Shown piece by piece: positions 43,494 through 52,543 of a stretch of DNA of 52,543 nucleotides. The first letter of the stretch is position 1. Each line of letters begins with the position of its first letter. The DNA is from Candidatus Kuenenia stuttgartensis (GTDB lineage: Bacteria > Planctomycetota > Planctomycetia > Planctomycetales > Planctomycetaceae). The notes below the pieces were generated by a model that saw nothing but the letters and a program-made list of their open reading frames with translations, was not told the DNA's origin and ran no database searches. The stretch lies in assembly GCA_945861865.1 (NCBI GenBank), contig CAMAWN010000016.1, positions 1 through 52,543 on the forward strand, given 5' to 3'. The position numbers were made by a program, and so were the translations under genes.

Positions 43494-44405
43494 TCACGCG
43501 GCTTTGTGGCCCGAAGTGTTGGCGGTTTGCGAAATGCGGACCGTCGCCGGTCCGCGCAGATTCACATCCATTTGCGGGAACGGAATCTCGATGCCCGCTT
43601 GATCCAGCCCGAGCTTCACGGCACGCAGCGTACGCTGTTTGACCAAGCCGAAGTCGGCAGCAGTCGCCCAGGCACGCACGGACCAGTTCACGGACGAGTC
43701 CGCCAATTCGAGCAGTGCGACTTCAGGAATCGGCTCGGACAAAATGCCGGGGACCGCGCAGACGGCTCGCATCAGAACTTCATAGGTCTGGTCGATGTCG
43801 GCCGCGTAGCCAGCACCCACCGTGACCTCGACTCGGCGAGTCTGGTGGTACGACGTGTTCTCGATCGTATTGCCGAAGATCGAACCATTAGGAATCATGA
43901 TCCGGCGGTTGTCTGGCGTGTCGAGTGTCGTCGAGAACAGGTCAATCTCATCGACCTTTCCGGTTTGGCCGCCGACCACGATCACGTCACCGACTTTGTA
44001 TGGCCGAAAGACCAACAGCATGATGCCGGCCGCGAAATTGCCTAACGCACCCTGAAAGGCCAAGCCAATGGAGAAGCCAACGGCACCCAGTGCTGCCGCA
44101 TAGCTGGTCGTCTGCACGCCAAACTTATCCAGACAACCGGCCAGCGCAAGCACCAGAATTCCCCACCATGCGAACTTGGTGGTGAACCTCGCCAGCGTTT
44201 CGTCGAGCTTTGCTAATTTCAAACTGCGATACACCAGCCGGCTGATCCAGCCGGCGGCGATCCAAGCGGCAAACAGGACGACGAGGGCACCGATGACCGT
44301 GGGGGCGTAAAGTTCGCCGTGCTTCAACAGGTTGTTCCAATCCAACCACCAGGCAGTCGCTCTGACGGTGGGTGACGATTCGGCGATCAGCGAGAGTGGC
44401 TCCAT
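43494..44405 (-). CDS. Small-conductance mechanosensitive channel (MscS family)
   Basis: 303 residues from ATG 44405, with AGGAG five bases upstream; the open frame runs 60 codons further but those are not protein-like. Helices at about 34-54 and 77-93, then the pore helix 99-131 with GAVGFSIGLAFQGALGNFAAG, followed by the beta domain (RPYKVGDVIVVGGQTGKVDE, then IPNGSIFGNTIENTS near 171-185) and the alpha/beta C-terminal domain. Opens under membrane tension to release osmolytes. It lies 188 bases upstream of the TIGR03546 gene on the same strand. Confidence 0.95.
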   Translation of the reverse strand: MEPLSLIAESSPTVRATAWWLDWNNLLKHGELYAPTVIGALVVLFAAWIAAGWISRLVYRSLKLAKLDETLARFTTKFAWWGILVLALAGCLDKFGVQTTSYAAALGAVGFSIGLAFQGALGNFAAGIMLLVFRPYKVGDVIVVGGQTGKVDEIDLFSTTLDTPDNRRIMIPNGSIFGNTIENTSYHQTRRVEVTVGAGYAADIDQTYEVLMRAVCAVPGILSEPIPEVALLELADSSVNWSVRAWATAADFGLVKQRTLRAVKLGLDQAGIEIPFPQMDVNLRGPATVRISQTANTSGHKAA

Positions 44406-44697
44406 CGTATCTCCTGCGATTCCTTTCGACGGTTGAACGAGGGGAACGGACGATAGCAACGAGCTTGCCGATGCGGGAAGACGATTTTGGGTCGGCACGA
44501 TCGGCAGATTTTGCCGAGAGCGCGGCGATGTCTGCGGATCGACGAGCGATCGCGTGACGCGGCAGAATCGTCGCGAGCGCAGCACGGCGGCGTCCGATGA
44601 TTAGTGGGACGTGCTTGCTCGGAATCTCTTGCGGCGATCGCCGGCCGGGAGCACTCGATCCGCGACGACGCTGCATTTGGCGACTCGAAGGTGAACG

Positions 44698-45744
44698 ATG
44701 GGCTTGGGTGGGTCGAAAATGTTGGATGATCGACGCCGTCGGCGTTTGGTTCTGGAAACGGAACTGGATGACTCAGCGATTGCTCGTTCGCCTGAAGGCG
44801 TGAATGGCTCATCAACCCACGAGACGGTGCCACCGGATCTATGGCTGTTTCTGCCGCAGGTTGTTCCCCAAAAGCTCTGGAAGTGTTGGGCGGCTGGTGC
44901 TGTCGTCGCATTCGGTTTCGTGGGATTGCTGGCCGCGTGGTTGTTTGCTGACGACGCCTCGACGTCCGGGTCGGTTCTGGGAGACATGATCTCGCCGTTC
45001 GCCGAACGCTTGCTCCGCAGTAGCGGAGCCGTGGCATGGTGGCTCGCCGCTCAATTGAGCTGTGTGGTGTGGTGGGTTCGCTCGCGCAGCCGAGTCGATT
45101 ACGGTGGTCACTTCCATGTGTGGGGTTGGTCGGCGGCTGGATTCTTTGTCGTTGGTGTGCTGAGTCTGTCGGACGCTCATCGGTCGGTCGCTCAGATCGT
45201 GGCGTGGACGTTCACAGGCGTCACGTCGAACTCGATGGGCATGACCGCGTTGTGGTTGTTGCCGCTACTGGTCGCTGGCCTGACGTGGTGGGCGACCTTG
45301 GGTGCGGAATTTCGGAATGATCTGGCCAGTCGCGTGCTGCACTCGCTGTCTGCGATCGCCGCGCTGTCACTGATGGGCGTCGAGTTGTGGACAGTGCGAA
45401 TGGGAGACACGGCATCATCAGATTTACTCGGCCGACTCGCACTCACCACATTGCAGTGGTGCAATCTGATGTCGGTCTGGCTGCACCTGCGGCACGTCGT
45501 CCATGTCTCTGCAGACCCGCCGAGCCTGAGTGCTTCTGGTTGGTTGGCCGCGTGGCGCTACGGCCCCGGACGCATGGTGGCGGCAATGTCCCGTCGGACT
45601 TCGGAAGTTATCGAGACCGAAGACGCTCAGACTCGCATGCGGGTCGAGGCCGCCGATGGCACGTCGCAAGAAGTTCGCATCGACGAAGCGGAAGCCACTC
45701 CGAAAGGTCCGACGAAGAGGATTCGACAGGCCGCGCGACGGTAG
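44698..45744 (+). CDS. Multi-helix membrane protein of unknown function (348 aa)
   Basis: ATG 44698 with AAGGTGA upstream. A polar N-terminus (1-58) precedes helices at about 63-83, 109-126, 141-157, 182-201 and 213-231, possibly one more at 245-262. The last 75 residues are charged and cytoplasmic (EVIETEDAQTRMRVEAADGT, then GPTKRIRQAARR). No motif is recognised. It is divergent from the mscS gene (292-bp gap with no clear promoter) and convergent with the acetyltransferase gene across a repeat. Confidence 0.78.
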   Translation: MGLGGSKMLDDRRRRRLVLETELDDSAIARSPEGVNGSSTHETVPPDLWLFLPQVVPQKLWKCWAAGAVVAFGFVGLLAAWLFADDASTSGSVLGDMISPFAERLLRSSGAVAWWLAAQLSCVVWWVRSRSRVDYGGHFHVWGWSAAGFFVVGVLSLSDAHRSVAQIVAWTFTGVTSNSMGMTALWLLPLLVAGLTWWATLGAEFRNDLASRVLHSLSAIAALSLMGVELWTVRMGDTASSDLLGRLALTTLQWCNLMSVWLHLRHVVHVSADPPSLSASGWLAAWRYGPGRMVAAMSRRTSEVIETEDAQTRMRVEAADGTSQEVRIDEAEATPKGPTKRIRQAARR

Positions 45745-45784
45745 TGAACGAGTTCGTAAACTTCGTCGGCTTGAGTTGTTCAAG

Positions 45785-45829
45785 ATTGGTGATTGATCAT
45801 TGATCAACGACCGATAACCAACGACCAAT
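45785..45829. repeat. Degenerate TTGGTNA/TTGATCA palindromic repeat
   Basis: Outer ATTGGT (45785-45790) and ACCAAT (45824-45829) are complementary, and inside is TTGATC-ATT-GATCAA (45793-45807). The words TTGGT, TTGAT, CGATAACCAACG recall the arms at 14388-14429. It lies between two convergent genes. Confidence 0.5.
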
Positions 45830-45872
45830 TTCTTCCCGTTTTCGCGACCCACCCAACGATGGCATTGCCACG

Positions 45873-46358
45873 CTACAAAGTCGGCACAAAGGCCATGAGA
45901 TACCGATCTTCGTGCGGGCGGTAGAAGCCGCGAATGTGTTCGCGGATGGTGAAGTCCAGGCTTTGATAGAGCTTCACGGCCGGTGCGTTGTTCGGATCGA
46001 CGGTCAGCAGCACGGGTACGTCAGCTTGGGCGAGCGCCGCCTTCATCAGTTGTGTGCCGATGCCGGTTCCTCGGCAGTCGGGGTGGACCATGATCTTGTG
46101 CAGAAAGAGCTCGCCACGTTTGGTCGGGAATTGGACGAGCGCTCCGGCGATGTCGTGGGATTCTCGCAGCGGCGACTCTGACATTCGTCGTGCGACGAGC
46201 AGCGTGGCGGTGTCGCTCCAAACACGCCAGATGTGCTCGCCGTCGGGGATGAAAACACCGGGAACGATCGGCCAAGCGATTCGGTCAAGTGCGGCGACGT
46301 TCAAATAGTCGGTGGCCTGTGCGGATTCGATGCGGATCGGCATGTGCGGTTCCATCAA
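45873..46358 (-). CDS. GNAT family N-acetyltransferase
   Basis: 161 residues from ATG 46358; ATG 46343 (MPIRIESAQ) is an equally good start. GNAT fold: the acetyl-CoA binding motif is at LHKIMVHPDCRGTGIGTQLM (86-105, RGTGIG 96-101), then VPVLLTVDPNNAPAVKLYQS and LDFTIREHIRGFY, which are motifs A and B. An acyl group from acetyl-CoA is transferred to an unknown amine. No substrate hint from the neighbours. Confidence 0.92.
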   Translation of the reverse strand: MMEPHMPIRIESAQATDYLNVAALDRIAWPIVPGVFIPDGEHIWRVWSDTATLLVARRMSESPLRESHDIAGALVQFPTKRGELFLHKIMVHPDCRGTGIGTQLMKAALAQADVPVLLTVDPNNAPAVKLYQSLDFTIREHIRGFYRPHEDRYLMAFVPTL

Positions 46359-46530
46359 GCAAGCGGCCAGCGTGTTCCTGGCAACGTTCGAGTCCGGCGA
46401 CTTGTGCTTCTCAACACGATCAACTTTTCGGAAACAGGGCCGCGATGACTTCGCGATGTCGTTCGGATCGAAGATTCACAACTTTGGTGACAGAACTCAT
46501 TGCGATCAGACTCGGCACCACAACGAGACG

Positions 46531-47136
46531 TCAGTCGGCCGGTTTGATTTCTTCTTCCTCTGGCTCAGTTTTCTCCAGCCCAGGCGTCTCGGTTTCAGGG
46601 CTAGGTGGCGGCTTGTCTTGGCCGAGTTCCGGTTTGCCGATGAACTGTGCGACCGCTCGGCGAGTGATTTGGGTTACCGTCAGTTGGTGCAGGTGCGAGT
46701 AAATCACTAACGCGTCGAAAAGTGGGTGCGTTATCGCGTGGCGAAATCCGACGAACTGAAAAAAGTCGTATTCGTCGGGATGTGTGAAGGGAACTGGCAC
46801 GCCGGCGGGAGCGACCTCGCCTTTCATGTGATAGAGGGGGTCGTCTTCCTCATTCATCGGGATCGTCGCTGCCGTACCCGCCGCAACAACGGATCCCGTC
46901 TTGGATGCCTGTGATGCTGGAGCCTTGTTCGTCGGAGCAGGTACCGGCGCGGCGGGTTCTGATTTGGATGGCAACAGTCCCTTCCAGCGATCCGCTGGAA
47001 TCCATTTTCCATCCTTGCCCGATCGGACCAGCGTGTCGGGTTGAATTTGCCCGATCTGGACTTTCTCCATCAACTCGGAAGATGTGAGCGGCCCAACCTC
47101 TGTCCCCATCACTTGGAAATACCACGGCTTTGCCAT
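46531..47136 (-). CDS. GYF-domain protein
   Basis: 201 residues from ATG 47136, preceded by GAGG. An upstream open frame to 47220 would add 28 residues that are only the translation of palindrome D. Residues 3-55 are a GYF_2 domain: WYFQVMGTEVGPLTSSELME, then VQIGQIQPDTLVRSGKDGKW, IPADRWKGLLP. A Pro/Ala/Ser linker follows (60-100), then DPLYHMKGEVAP, an aromatic patch FTHPDEYDFFQFVGFRHAIT (121-140) and a Glu/Pro-rich tail. GYF domains bind proline-rich peptides. Partner unknown; the Pro-rich kinase and FHA proteins in the window are speculative candidates. Confidence 0.87.
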   Translation of the reverse strand: MAKPWYFQVMGTEVGPLTSSELMEKVQIGQIQPDTLVRSGKDGKWIPADRWKGLLPSKSEPAAPVPAPTNKAPASQASKTGSVVAAGTAATIPMNEEDDPLYHMKGEVAPAGVPVPFTHPDEYDFFQFVGFRHAITHPLFDALVIYSHLHQLTVTQITRRAVAQFIGKPELGQDKPPPSPETETPGLEKTEPEEEEIKPAD

Positions 47137-47149
47137 GTGAGCCTCTGAA

Positions 47150-47213
47150 CGTGGGCCGAGGTTTTCAACCTGCCTGTTGGCTTCCAGCCGGGCGGTTGAA
47201 AACCCGCCCCACG
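47150..47213. repeat. Double-hairpin palindrome D between GYF and DUF1559 genes
   Basis: Units 47150-47174 (outer CGTGG, core GAGGTT-TTC-AACCTGCC) and 47190-47213 (GGGCGGTT-GAA-AACCCGCC, outer CCACG), with a 15-base linker. It fills nearly all of the 87-base gap between the two genes. Confidence 0.85.
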
Positions 47214-47223
47214 AATTCACGCC

Positions 47224-50200
47224 TCAGAACTGGCCGACGGACTCCTTGCCGGCGCGAGTGACCAGAGCCTTCAAGGTCTCGATGCTGATCTTGTCGGTAA
47301 TTGCGCGGACGGCACCGTCTCCCATCAAAGTGAGAAATCCGCCGTCGCGGGAGTCCTTCAGGAACAGCAACGGCTTCTTAAAGTCGATCACAATGTCCTC
47401 CGGCTTGGTCCAGATCACGGCGGAATCCGAGCGAGCTTCGACCGCCAGAATCGTGTTGCTGGTGCCGTCGCGAATTTCCGAGAATTTCGTTCCCTCTTTG
47501 ACACCCAGAGCTCCTTCGGCATTGGCGGGACTGACGAAACGAGTCTTGCCTTTCTTGGCCAATTCCCCGTCGCCAGCGGACGAAAACACGGCGGGCATCT
47601 TGTCGATCAACGGCTTGTTGTGTTCGCTGTCCCACGGTTCGTCGAGATGGAACTGCTGGTACAAATCGTTCGCATCCAAGTACGGCAACAGTTTGACGCG
47701 CCAACTCAACAAGGCCTTGCCCTTCTTGTCGGTGACGGCTCGTTGCGGAAGCCGTTTATTCGCGCTCTCATAATTGTGAAACGCCAGCCCGATCATCTTG
47801 AGGTTGTTCTTGGGATCACCCTGGCGAGCCACGACAGGACGGGCCGAAGCGAACGGTGCTGCCGCGATGGCGACAGCCGGCGGGATGGCATCAATCGCCC
47901 CGAAGTTGATGGCCTCACCACCGCCCCGAGTGAACAACGCTTTGAGCGTGTTGACGTCGATCGCGTCGCTGACGAAGCGGACGGAACCGTCACACATCAG
48001 AATGTGAAAGCCACCCACCAGTGCAGACTTCAAATTCTTCAGAGGGTTCTTGAAATCGATCTCCAGATCATCCGGCTTGGTCCAGATGACAGCGGCGTCG
48101 CGATGCGCTTCGACCGCCAGAATCGTGTTGCTGGTTCCGTCCGTGAAATTCTGAATTTTCATCCCGTCGGTGCCTTCAAACGCGGTCCCTTTGCCAGTCG
48201 GTACGAGATAAACCGTCTTGCCGTCCGTCGCGAGGTCGGCGTGGGTTGGCTGCACATAGACCGTCGGAATCTGTTTGATGAACTGTTTGTTGTGGTCGCT
48301 GTCCCACGGTTCGTCGAGATGAAACTGTTGATACAGCGCGGCTTGATCGATGAATGGCAGGATATGAACTCGCCAACTCAGAAGCTTTTTGTTTGCCTTG
48401 TCGACAGTGGCCGCTACCGGAAACGCCCGGTACGTATCGTGGTAGTTGTGCATGGCCAGTCCAATCTGCTTGAGATTGTTCTTGGCTTGCGACCGTCGCG
48501 CCGCCTCGCGAGCTTGTTGCACGGCCGGTAGCAGCAGCGCGATACTGACGGCGATGACGGCGGGGCTGGCTCCGACTCCGCTGGGGATGACGCCATGGCT
48601 TTCGGTCTTCCAACCGTTTGACGTGCGGCCCATCGTGGTGACGGTCGGCAGCAGATGTTTCTCGATGTCGCCGATCGGCGGCAGCGGAGGCAGTTTGAAA
48701 TTGATCCCTTGCTGAGCCAACTGTGCCAGCATCACGGGGCCAAATGTGTTGACCAGCGTGTAGACCGATTGCAGTCCCGGTTTCGGATCCGAATAGCTGA
48801 CGGTGAGCGGTTTTGAATTCCATTGAAACGCCGCTTTGACGTGCTCGTTGTCAGCGAGTGAGCCTTTCGATGTACCGGCGAGGTGTCCGGTCACCAATTG
48901 TTGGGTCAGGCCGATGATGAGTTGGTCTTTCGTCAGCACCCACGTCGGCTGGACGGGGACCGGCAAGTTGTTGAAAACGATGCGATAACCTTTCTCGTTG
49001 CCGGCAGCAAAGTCTTGAATGGAGAACGGTGCCTGCGGGCCAGCGCCGGCGAGCGCTGCTCTCGCCGCCATCACGACGACGTTGAGAGCTTTCGCGACAC
49101 CCTCTGGTTTGCGAATGCTCGCCGTGAGGACGATGCCGGGAACAAACGGCACTCCCGTTTCCGCAGACGACGTGTAGAACGACCAGGTATCGCCCAGCCC
49201 TTCCAGCAGATCTCCCTTCAGAGAAAAGCCAAGTTGCGGTTCGACGCCCGCGACGGTTTGTTCGATCTGAGCGCGAACGTTGGGGTCCACTTGCTCGATG
49301 CCTTTGAGCACCTTGTCGTAGAGGTACGCCAAATCGAATCGAGTCACTGTCGCGTTGACCGCGCTGGCGGGGATCTGCTTGAAATCGTTCAGGCTGATCG
49401 GCTTGTCCGGGATGAGATCAAACAACCCGGTCGGAGTTCCCTCGGTTGTCACCATCGAGACGCTCTGAATGCCGGTCTTGTCCAACCCGGAGACTGCGGT
49501 GAACGACTTCAGTTTGGTGATACCCAATGCTTCGATGACCTTCGAGGCCATCGGATCGGTGATGATCGGCTGCAAAGTGCTCAGCAATTTCTGAGCGTCG
49601 AAGAACATCAGCATCGACGGCCGCTCGACGGCGAGATCTTGCGAGATTTTCGTGACCCACGCGGCGGGCGTGCCTGGCTTTTGCAACTTGTCCAGTAATT
49701 CCTTTGGGGTTTCCTTGCCGATCACGAGCAGCAACTGAGACTCGCGGTAGCCGATCCGAACCTCTGGTTCATTGCGGCCAAACTCACGTGGACGGATGAA
49801 TGTCGCGTCACCGATGGTCTCTTCGATCATGGCCTGCGGACCGTCTTTGGGAGTCAGCGCCATCAATTTCTTGAGCGCGCCAACGGCTTCCGATCCTTCC
49901 TTCTCGGCATCGACGATGATGGCCATTTCGATTTCAGGATTTTCGGACGGCTTGAAGCTCTTCAAATAGATCGCCACCGGATGCGACAGGGCAATTTTCA
50001 AGAGTGCCGGGCCTGCGACCGCCGCCACGGTTGCCTGCTCATTTCCCTGAGCTGCCGCGGCAGAGTTGATCAGCTTGGTGGCTTCCTCCACGAGTTGCTT
50101 GCCGAAATCCTTCACGGATTGCTCGGCGAACAGCTTCTCGGTGCGGTTGGTGCTCTTCGGATCAGATTCCGTCCAGCCATTCCAAGTGAAGAAGAAGAGG

Positions 50201-50328
50201 CACTCGTCGGGTGCGACATGGGATAGCTTGAGCTTGTCGGATGTCTGAGCCTGCGCCGGCACGACGTTCGTCATCGCGATCAGCGATGCCAACGCCAGCA
50301 CGCATCCGCGGAACCATGAACGGAACAT
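47224..50328 (-). CDS. Exported protein with tandem DUF1559 domains (1034 aa)
   Basis: ATG 50328 has AGGAGG six bases upstream; a longer frame to 50574 is not protein-like. Signal peptide to about 28 ([18 protein letters not shown]). Residues 30-580 are a unique region with strands, [17 protein letters not shown] near 41-57 and many 15-25 residue helices, perhaps DUF3352-like, uncertain. DUF1559 domain 1 starts about 588 with [71 protein letters not shown]. Domain 2 (about 835-1034) repeats [63 protein letters not shown]1559 proteins are pilin-like (H-X9-DG) proteins greatly expanded in planctomycetes. Usually they begin with a pilin-type helix; here that helix is internal. Confidence 0.93.
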   Translation of the reverse strand: MFRSWFRGCVLALASLIAMTNVVPAQAQTSDKLKLSHVAPDECLFFFTWNGWTESDPKSTNRTEKLFAEQSVKDFGKQLVEEATKLINSAAAAQGNEQATVAAVAGPALLKIALSHPVAIYLKSFKPSENPEIEMAIIVDAEKEGSEAVGALKKLMALTPKDGPQAMIEETIGDATFIRPREFGRNEPEVRIGYRESQLLLVIGKETPKELLDKLQKPGTPAAWVTKISQDLAVERPSMLMFFDAQKLLSTLQPIITDPMASKVIEALGITKLKSFTAVSGLDKTGIQSVSMVTTEGTPTGLFDLIPDKPISLNDFKQIPASAVNATVTRFDLAYLYDKVLKGIEQVDPNVRAQIEQTVAGVEPQLGFSLKGDLLEGLGDTWSFYTSSAETGVPFVPGIVLTASIRKPEGVAKALNVVVMAARAALAGAGPQAPFSIQDFAAGNEKGYRIVFNNLPVPVQPTWVLTKDQLIIGLTQQLVTGHLAGTSKGSLADNEHVKAAFQWNSKPLTVSYSDPKPGLQSVYTLVNTFGPVMLAQLAQQGINFKLPPLPPIGDIEKHLLPTVTTMGRTSNGWKTESHGVIPSGVGASPAVIAVSIALLLPAVQQAREAARRSQAKNNLKQIGLAMHNYHDTYRAFPVAATVDKANKKLLSWRVHILPFIDQAALYQQFHLDEPWDSDHNKQFIKQIPTVYVQPTHADLATDGKTVYLVPTGKGTAFEGTDGMKIQNFTDGTSNTILAVEAHRDAAVIWTKPDDLEIDFKNPLKNLKSALVGGFHILMCDGSVRFVSDAIDVNTLKALFTRGGGEAINFGAIDAIPPAVAIAAAPFASARPVVARQGDPKNNLKMIGLAFHNYESANKRLPQRAVTDKKGKALLSWRVKLLPYLDANDLYQQFHLDEPWDSEHNKPLIDKMPAVFSSAGDGELAKKGKTRFVSPANAEGALGVKEGTKFSEIRDGTSNTILAVEARSDSAVIWTKPEDIVIDFKKPLLFLKDSRDGGFLTLMGDGAVRAITDKISIETLKALVTRAGKESVGQF

Positions 50329-50450
50329 GAGAAGCCTCCTGAGTGAAAATAACGTGAGAGGTTCGGAGCATTGCAACAACTCTGCCGATCCGGTCAAGCG
50401 ACACGGACATCGGCCGACTGTCGGCTTGATTCGGCTTTCGCCGCCGTTTC

Positions 50451-50478
50451 TTGCGAGTGGGTGGGCGGGGACTACAAT
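50451..50478 (+). promoter_or_regulatory. Predicted promoter for the aconitase gene
   Basis: TTGCGA (50451-50456), 16-base spacer, TACAAT (50473-50478). Transcription would begin near 50485, about 83 bases before ATG 50568. It lies in the 239-bp divergent gap with the DUF1559 gene. Confidence 0.5.
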
Positions 50479-50567
50479 CCGGGCCTTCAAAACGTCCAGC
50501 AGGCCGTTCGTCTGCTCTCCACCCACCGACTGGCCGGCGGCCTGTCGCGACCGAAGGACTCTATTCA

Positions 50568-52543
50568 ATGGCATCGACGAACCCGTTTGGCGCGGAAGGC
50601 ACCCTCAAAGCGAAGAGCGGTGACTTCAAGATTTTTTGTCTGCAAAAATTGGCCGATGCCAAAATTGGTGAAATCAACACGCTGCCGTTTTCGATTCGCG
50701 TCTTGCTGGAGTCGCTGCTGAGAAATGTGGACGGCTTCGTCGTGACCGAAGAGGACGTCACGACGCTTGCCCAATGGAACGCGGCCAAACCGGCCGAGGT
50801 CGAAGTCCCGTTCATGCCGGGGCGGGTCGTGCTGCAAGACTTCACCGGCGTGCCGGCCGTCGTCGATCTCGCCGCGCTGCGGGCCGCGATGGTCCGCATG
50901 GGGGGCGATCCCAAGAAGATCAATCCGCTGGTGCCGTGCGATCTGGTCATCGACCACTCGGTGCAGGTGGACTCCTTTGGCTCAGCCGACGCGTTGCAGC
51001 AGAACATCGACTGGGAATTCCAACGCAACGGCGAACGCTACCGCTTCCTCCGCTGGGGAGCCCAAGCCTTCAACAACTTCCGCGTCGTCCCGCCGGCGAC
51101 CGGCATCGTGCATCAGGTCAACTTGGAGTACCTCGCGAAGGGAGTGCTCACCAAGAACGGCGTCGCGTTTCCGGATTCGCTGGTCGGCACCGATTCGCAC
51201 ACCACGATGATCAACGGTCTGGGCGTCGTGGGCTGGGGCGTGGGCGGCATCGAGGCCGAAGCAGTCATGCTCGGCCAGCCGATCTACATGCTGACCCCGG
51301 AAGTGGTGGGCTTTGAGTTGAAGGGTTCGCTGCGAGAGGGCGTCACCGCGACCGACTTGGTTTTGACGGTGACGCAGATGCTGCGCAAGCACGGGGTCGT
51401 CGGCAAGTTTGTCGAGTTCTACGGCCCCGGCCTCGATCACATGTCGCTGGCCGATCGCGCGACGATCGCCAACATGGCCCCCGAATACGGCGCGACGATG
51501 GGCTTCTTCCCGGTCGATGACGAGACGCTCAACTATCTGCGTCGCACCGGCCGCACCGAGCAGGAAGTCGATCTCGTCGAACGGTACTACAAAGAACAGG
51601 GCTTGTTCCGCACCGCCGCATCGCCAACGCCACGATTCAGCAGCACGCTGGGTCTGGACCTCACGACGGTCGAGCCATCCATGGCCGGTCCGAAACGTCC
51701 GCAGGATCGCGTGCTGCTCAAGGACATGCAGAAGACGTGGCGAGATCAACTCGGCAAAGGCTTTGGCCGCACCTCGGCCGGCCCGACCGTCGCGGTCAAC
51801 GACGGCCGCGGAGCCACGATCACCGACGGAGCGGTTGTCATCGCGGCCATCACCAGCTGCACCAACACCAGCAATCCCAGCGTGATGATCGGTGCCGGTT
51901 TGCTCGCTCGGAACGCGATCGCGAAGGGGCTGACCAGTCAGCCGTGGGTGAAGACCTCGCTGGCACCGGGTTCACGCGTCGTCACCGATTACTTGCAGAA
52001 GTCCGGCCTGGACGTGTCGCTGAATGCACTCGGCTTCAACACGGTCGGCTATGGCTGCACGACCTGCATCGGGAACAGCGGCGCGCTGCCCGACGCCGTC
52101 TCACAGGCAGTCAGCGACGGCGATCTCGTCGTCTCGGCCGTGCTCTCCGGCAATCGCAACTTTGAAGGCCGAGTCAACGCGCAGGTGAAAGCGAACTATC
52201 TCGCCAGTCCGCCGCTGGTCGTGGCCTACGCGATCGCTGGAACGACCGACATCGACCTCACGACGCAGCCGCTCGGCCAAGGCCAGGACGGCAGCGATGT
52301 CTATTTGAAGGACATCTGGCCGTCGCAGGCCGAGGTGGCGCAGACGATCAACGCGTCGATGTCGCCGGAGACGTTTCTCAACGAGTACGGCAATGCGACC
52401 AAAGGCCCCGTCGAATGGCAGTCGATCCCGACCAGCACCGGCGACCTCTACGAATGGGATTTGCAGAGCACCTACATCCAAGAGCCGCCGTTCTTTGTCG
52501 AGATGCCGGCGACTCCCGCGCCGATCAAGTCGATCACCGGAGC
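50568..52543 (+). CDS. acnA: Aconitate hydratase (AcnA type), 3' end beyond window
   Basis: Isomerises citrate and isocitrate in the TCA cycle using a 4Fe-4S cluster. ATG 50568 has AAGGA (50554-50558) nine bases upstream. 658 codons are present without a stop; AcnA is about 900 residues, so the C-terminal swivel domain is missing. Visible marks are [87 protein letters not shown], and the three cluster cysteines, in [15 protein letters not shown] (near 431) and [12 protein letters not shown] (near 496 and 499). [12 protein letters not shown] follows. Normal housekeeping gene. Confidence 0.97.
   Translation, partial: MASTNPFGAEGTLKAKSGDFKIFCLQKLADAKIGEINTLPFSIRVLLESLLRNVDGFVVTEEDVTTLAQWNAAKPAEVEVPFMPGRVVLQDFTGVPAVVDLAALRAAMVRMGGDPKKINPLVPCDLVIDHSVQVDSFGSADALQQNIDWEFQRNGERYRFLRWGAQAFNNFRVVPPATGIVHQVNLEYLAKGVLTKNGVAFPDSLVGTDSHTTMINGLGVVGWGVGGIEAEAVMLGQPIYMLTPEVVGFELKGSLREGVTATDLVLTVTQMLRKHGVVGKFVEFYGPGLDHMSLADRATIANMAPEYGATMGFFPVDDETLNYLRRTGRTEQEVDLVERYYKEQGLFRTAASPTPRFSSTLGLDLTTVEPSMAGPKRPQDRVLLKDMQKTWRDQLGKGFGRTSAGPTVAVNDGRGATITDGAVVIAAITSCTNTSNPSVMIGAGLLARNAIAKGLTSQPWVKTSLAPGSRVVTDYLQKSGLDVSLNALGFNTVGYGCTTCIGNSGALPDAVSQAVSDGDLVVSAVLSGNRNFEGRVNAQVKANYLASPPLVVAYAIAGTTDIDLTTQPLGQGQDGSDVYLKDIWPSQAEVAQTINASMSPETFLNEYGNATKGPVEWQSIPTSTGDLYEWDLQSTYIQEPPFFVEMPATPAPIKSITG

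Noticed and set aside
43494-47136. A hidden defence island among mscS, membrane protein, GNAT and GYF genes
   Set aside because: None of the domains is typical of defence systems, and no nuclease, helicase, integrase or toxin was seen.
28212-47213. Interpretation of the palindromes as a CRISPR array
   Set aside because: The copies are single, far apart, inverted within each locus, and lack regular spacers or cas genes.
50329-50574. 82-codon extension of the DUF1559 protein
   Set aside because: It runs over the aconitase start and promoter, is not protein-like, and a strong ribosome binding site and signal peptide mark ATG 50328.

Overview
The window looks like a chromosomal segment of a planctomycete (phylum Planctomycetota, probably order Planctomycetales; I cannot go lower). 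The reasons are: a DUF1559 protein with the typical [14 protein letters not shown] helix, a DUF1207 protein, a CotH-type lipoprotein, a heptaheme cytochrome fused to a TPR-like region, a Ser/Thr kinase joined to a beta-helix domain, many secreted proteins of unknown function, moderately high GC, short operons that often switch strand, and several families of short palindromic repeats. I recognised no rRNA, tRNA, CRISPR array, intact insertion sequence or prophage. Gene density is about 90 percent.

Layout. 0.3-8.1 kb: envelope and secreted proteins (DUF1207, DUF6268-like barrel, an unknown secreted protein), an O6-methylguanine-DNA methyltransferase, a two-gene operon of an unknown protein and a 7-heme cytochrome c with a TPR-like tail, and a six-helix membrane protein. 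8.2-12.7 kb: mutS, whose 5' end carries a palindromic repeat translated in frame, then a CotH lipoprotein. 12.7-18.8 kb: a YrdC-like/arginine-phosphatase-like fusion, rpiB, and a glycine cleavage cluster gcvH - small membrane protein - gcvPA - gcvPB - lipoate ligase, with no gcvT. 19.0-25.7 kb: an FHA protein, a 72-residue protein, a decayed segment, a hot-dog thioesterase, hemE, and a large membrane Ser/Thr kinase with a C-terminal beta-helix. 26.1-32.1 kb: an HExxH protein, a DUF6580-like membrane protein, gamma carbonic anhydrase, FAH-family hydrolase, lid-less Hsp70, PhyH-family dioxygenase, and a glycine-zipper protein. 32.1-37.8 kb: three co-directional exported proteins (CehA-type PHP hydrolase, alpha/beta hydrolase, kelch protein). 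37.7-44.4 kb, minus strand: a large unknown protein with another in-frame palindromic repeat, a MORN-like protein, an M48 peptidase, the TIGR03545/TIGR03546 pair and an MscS channel. 44.7-52.5 kb: a membrane protein, a GNAT acetyltransferase, a GYF-domain protein, a 1034-residue tandem DUF1559 protein, and the first 658 codons of aconitase, cut by the window end.

How the genes fit together. The glycine cleavage genes form one unit: H carries lipoate, the split P-protein decarboxylates glycine, and the lipoate ligase-type protein could modify H. The YrdC-PTPase fusion next to rpiB resembles the ywlC-ywlE-ywlF order known from Bacillus. FHA protein and Ser/Thr kinase lie within 2.5 kb of each other and may signal together. 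Aconitase and hemE are housekeeping genes.

The most unusual signal is a family of about 60-bp double-hairpin palindromes at four loci. Their stems vary in sequence but remain paired. Two copies lie inside open reading frames (mutS, and the 546-residue ORF) and are translated without a stop, the first hairpin in the same frame both times. Other palindrome families supply stop codons or flank genes. The closest known analogies are REPINs and the Rickettsia palindromic elements found inside proteins.
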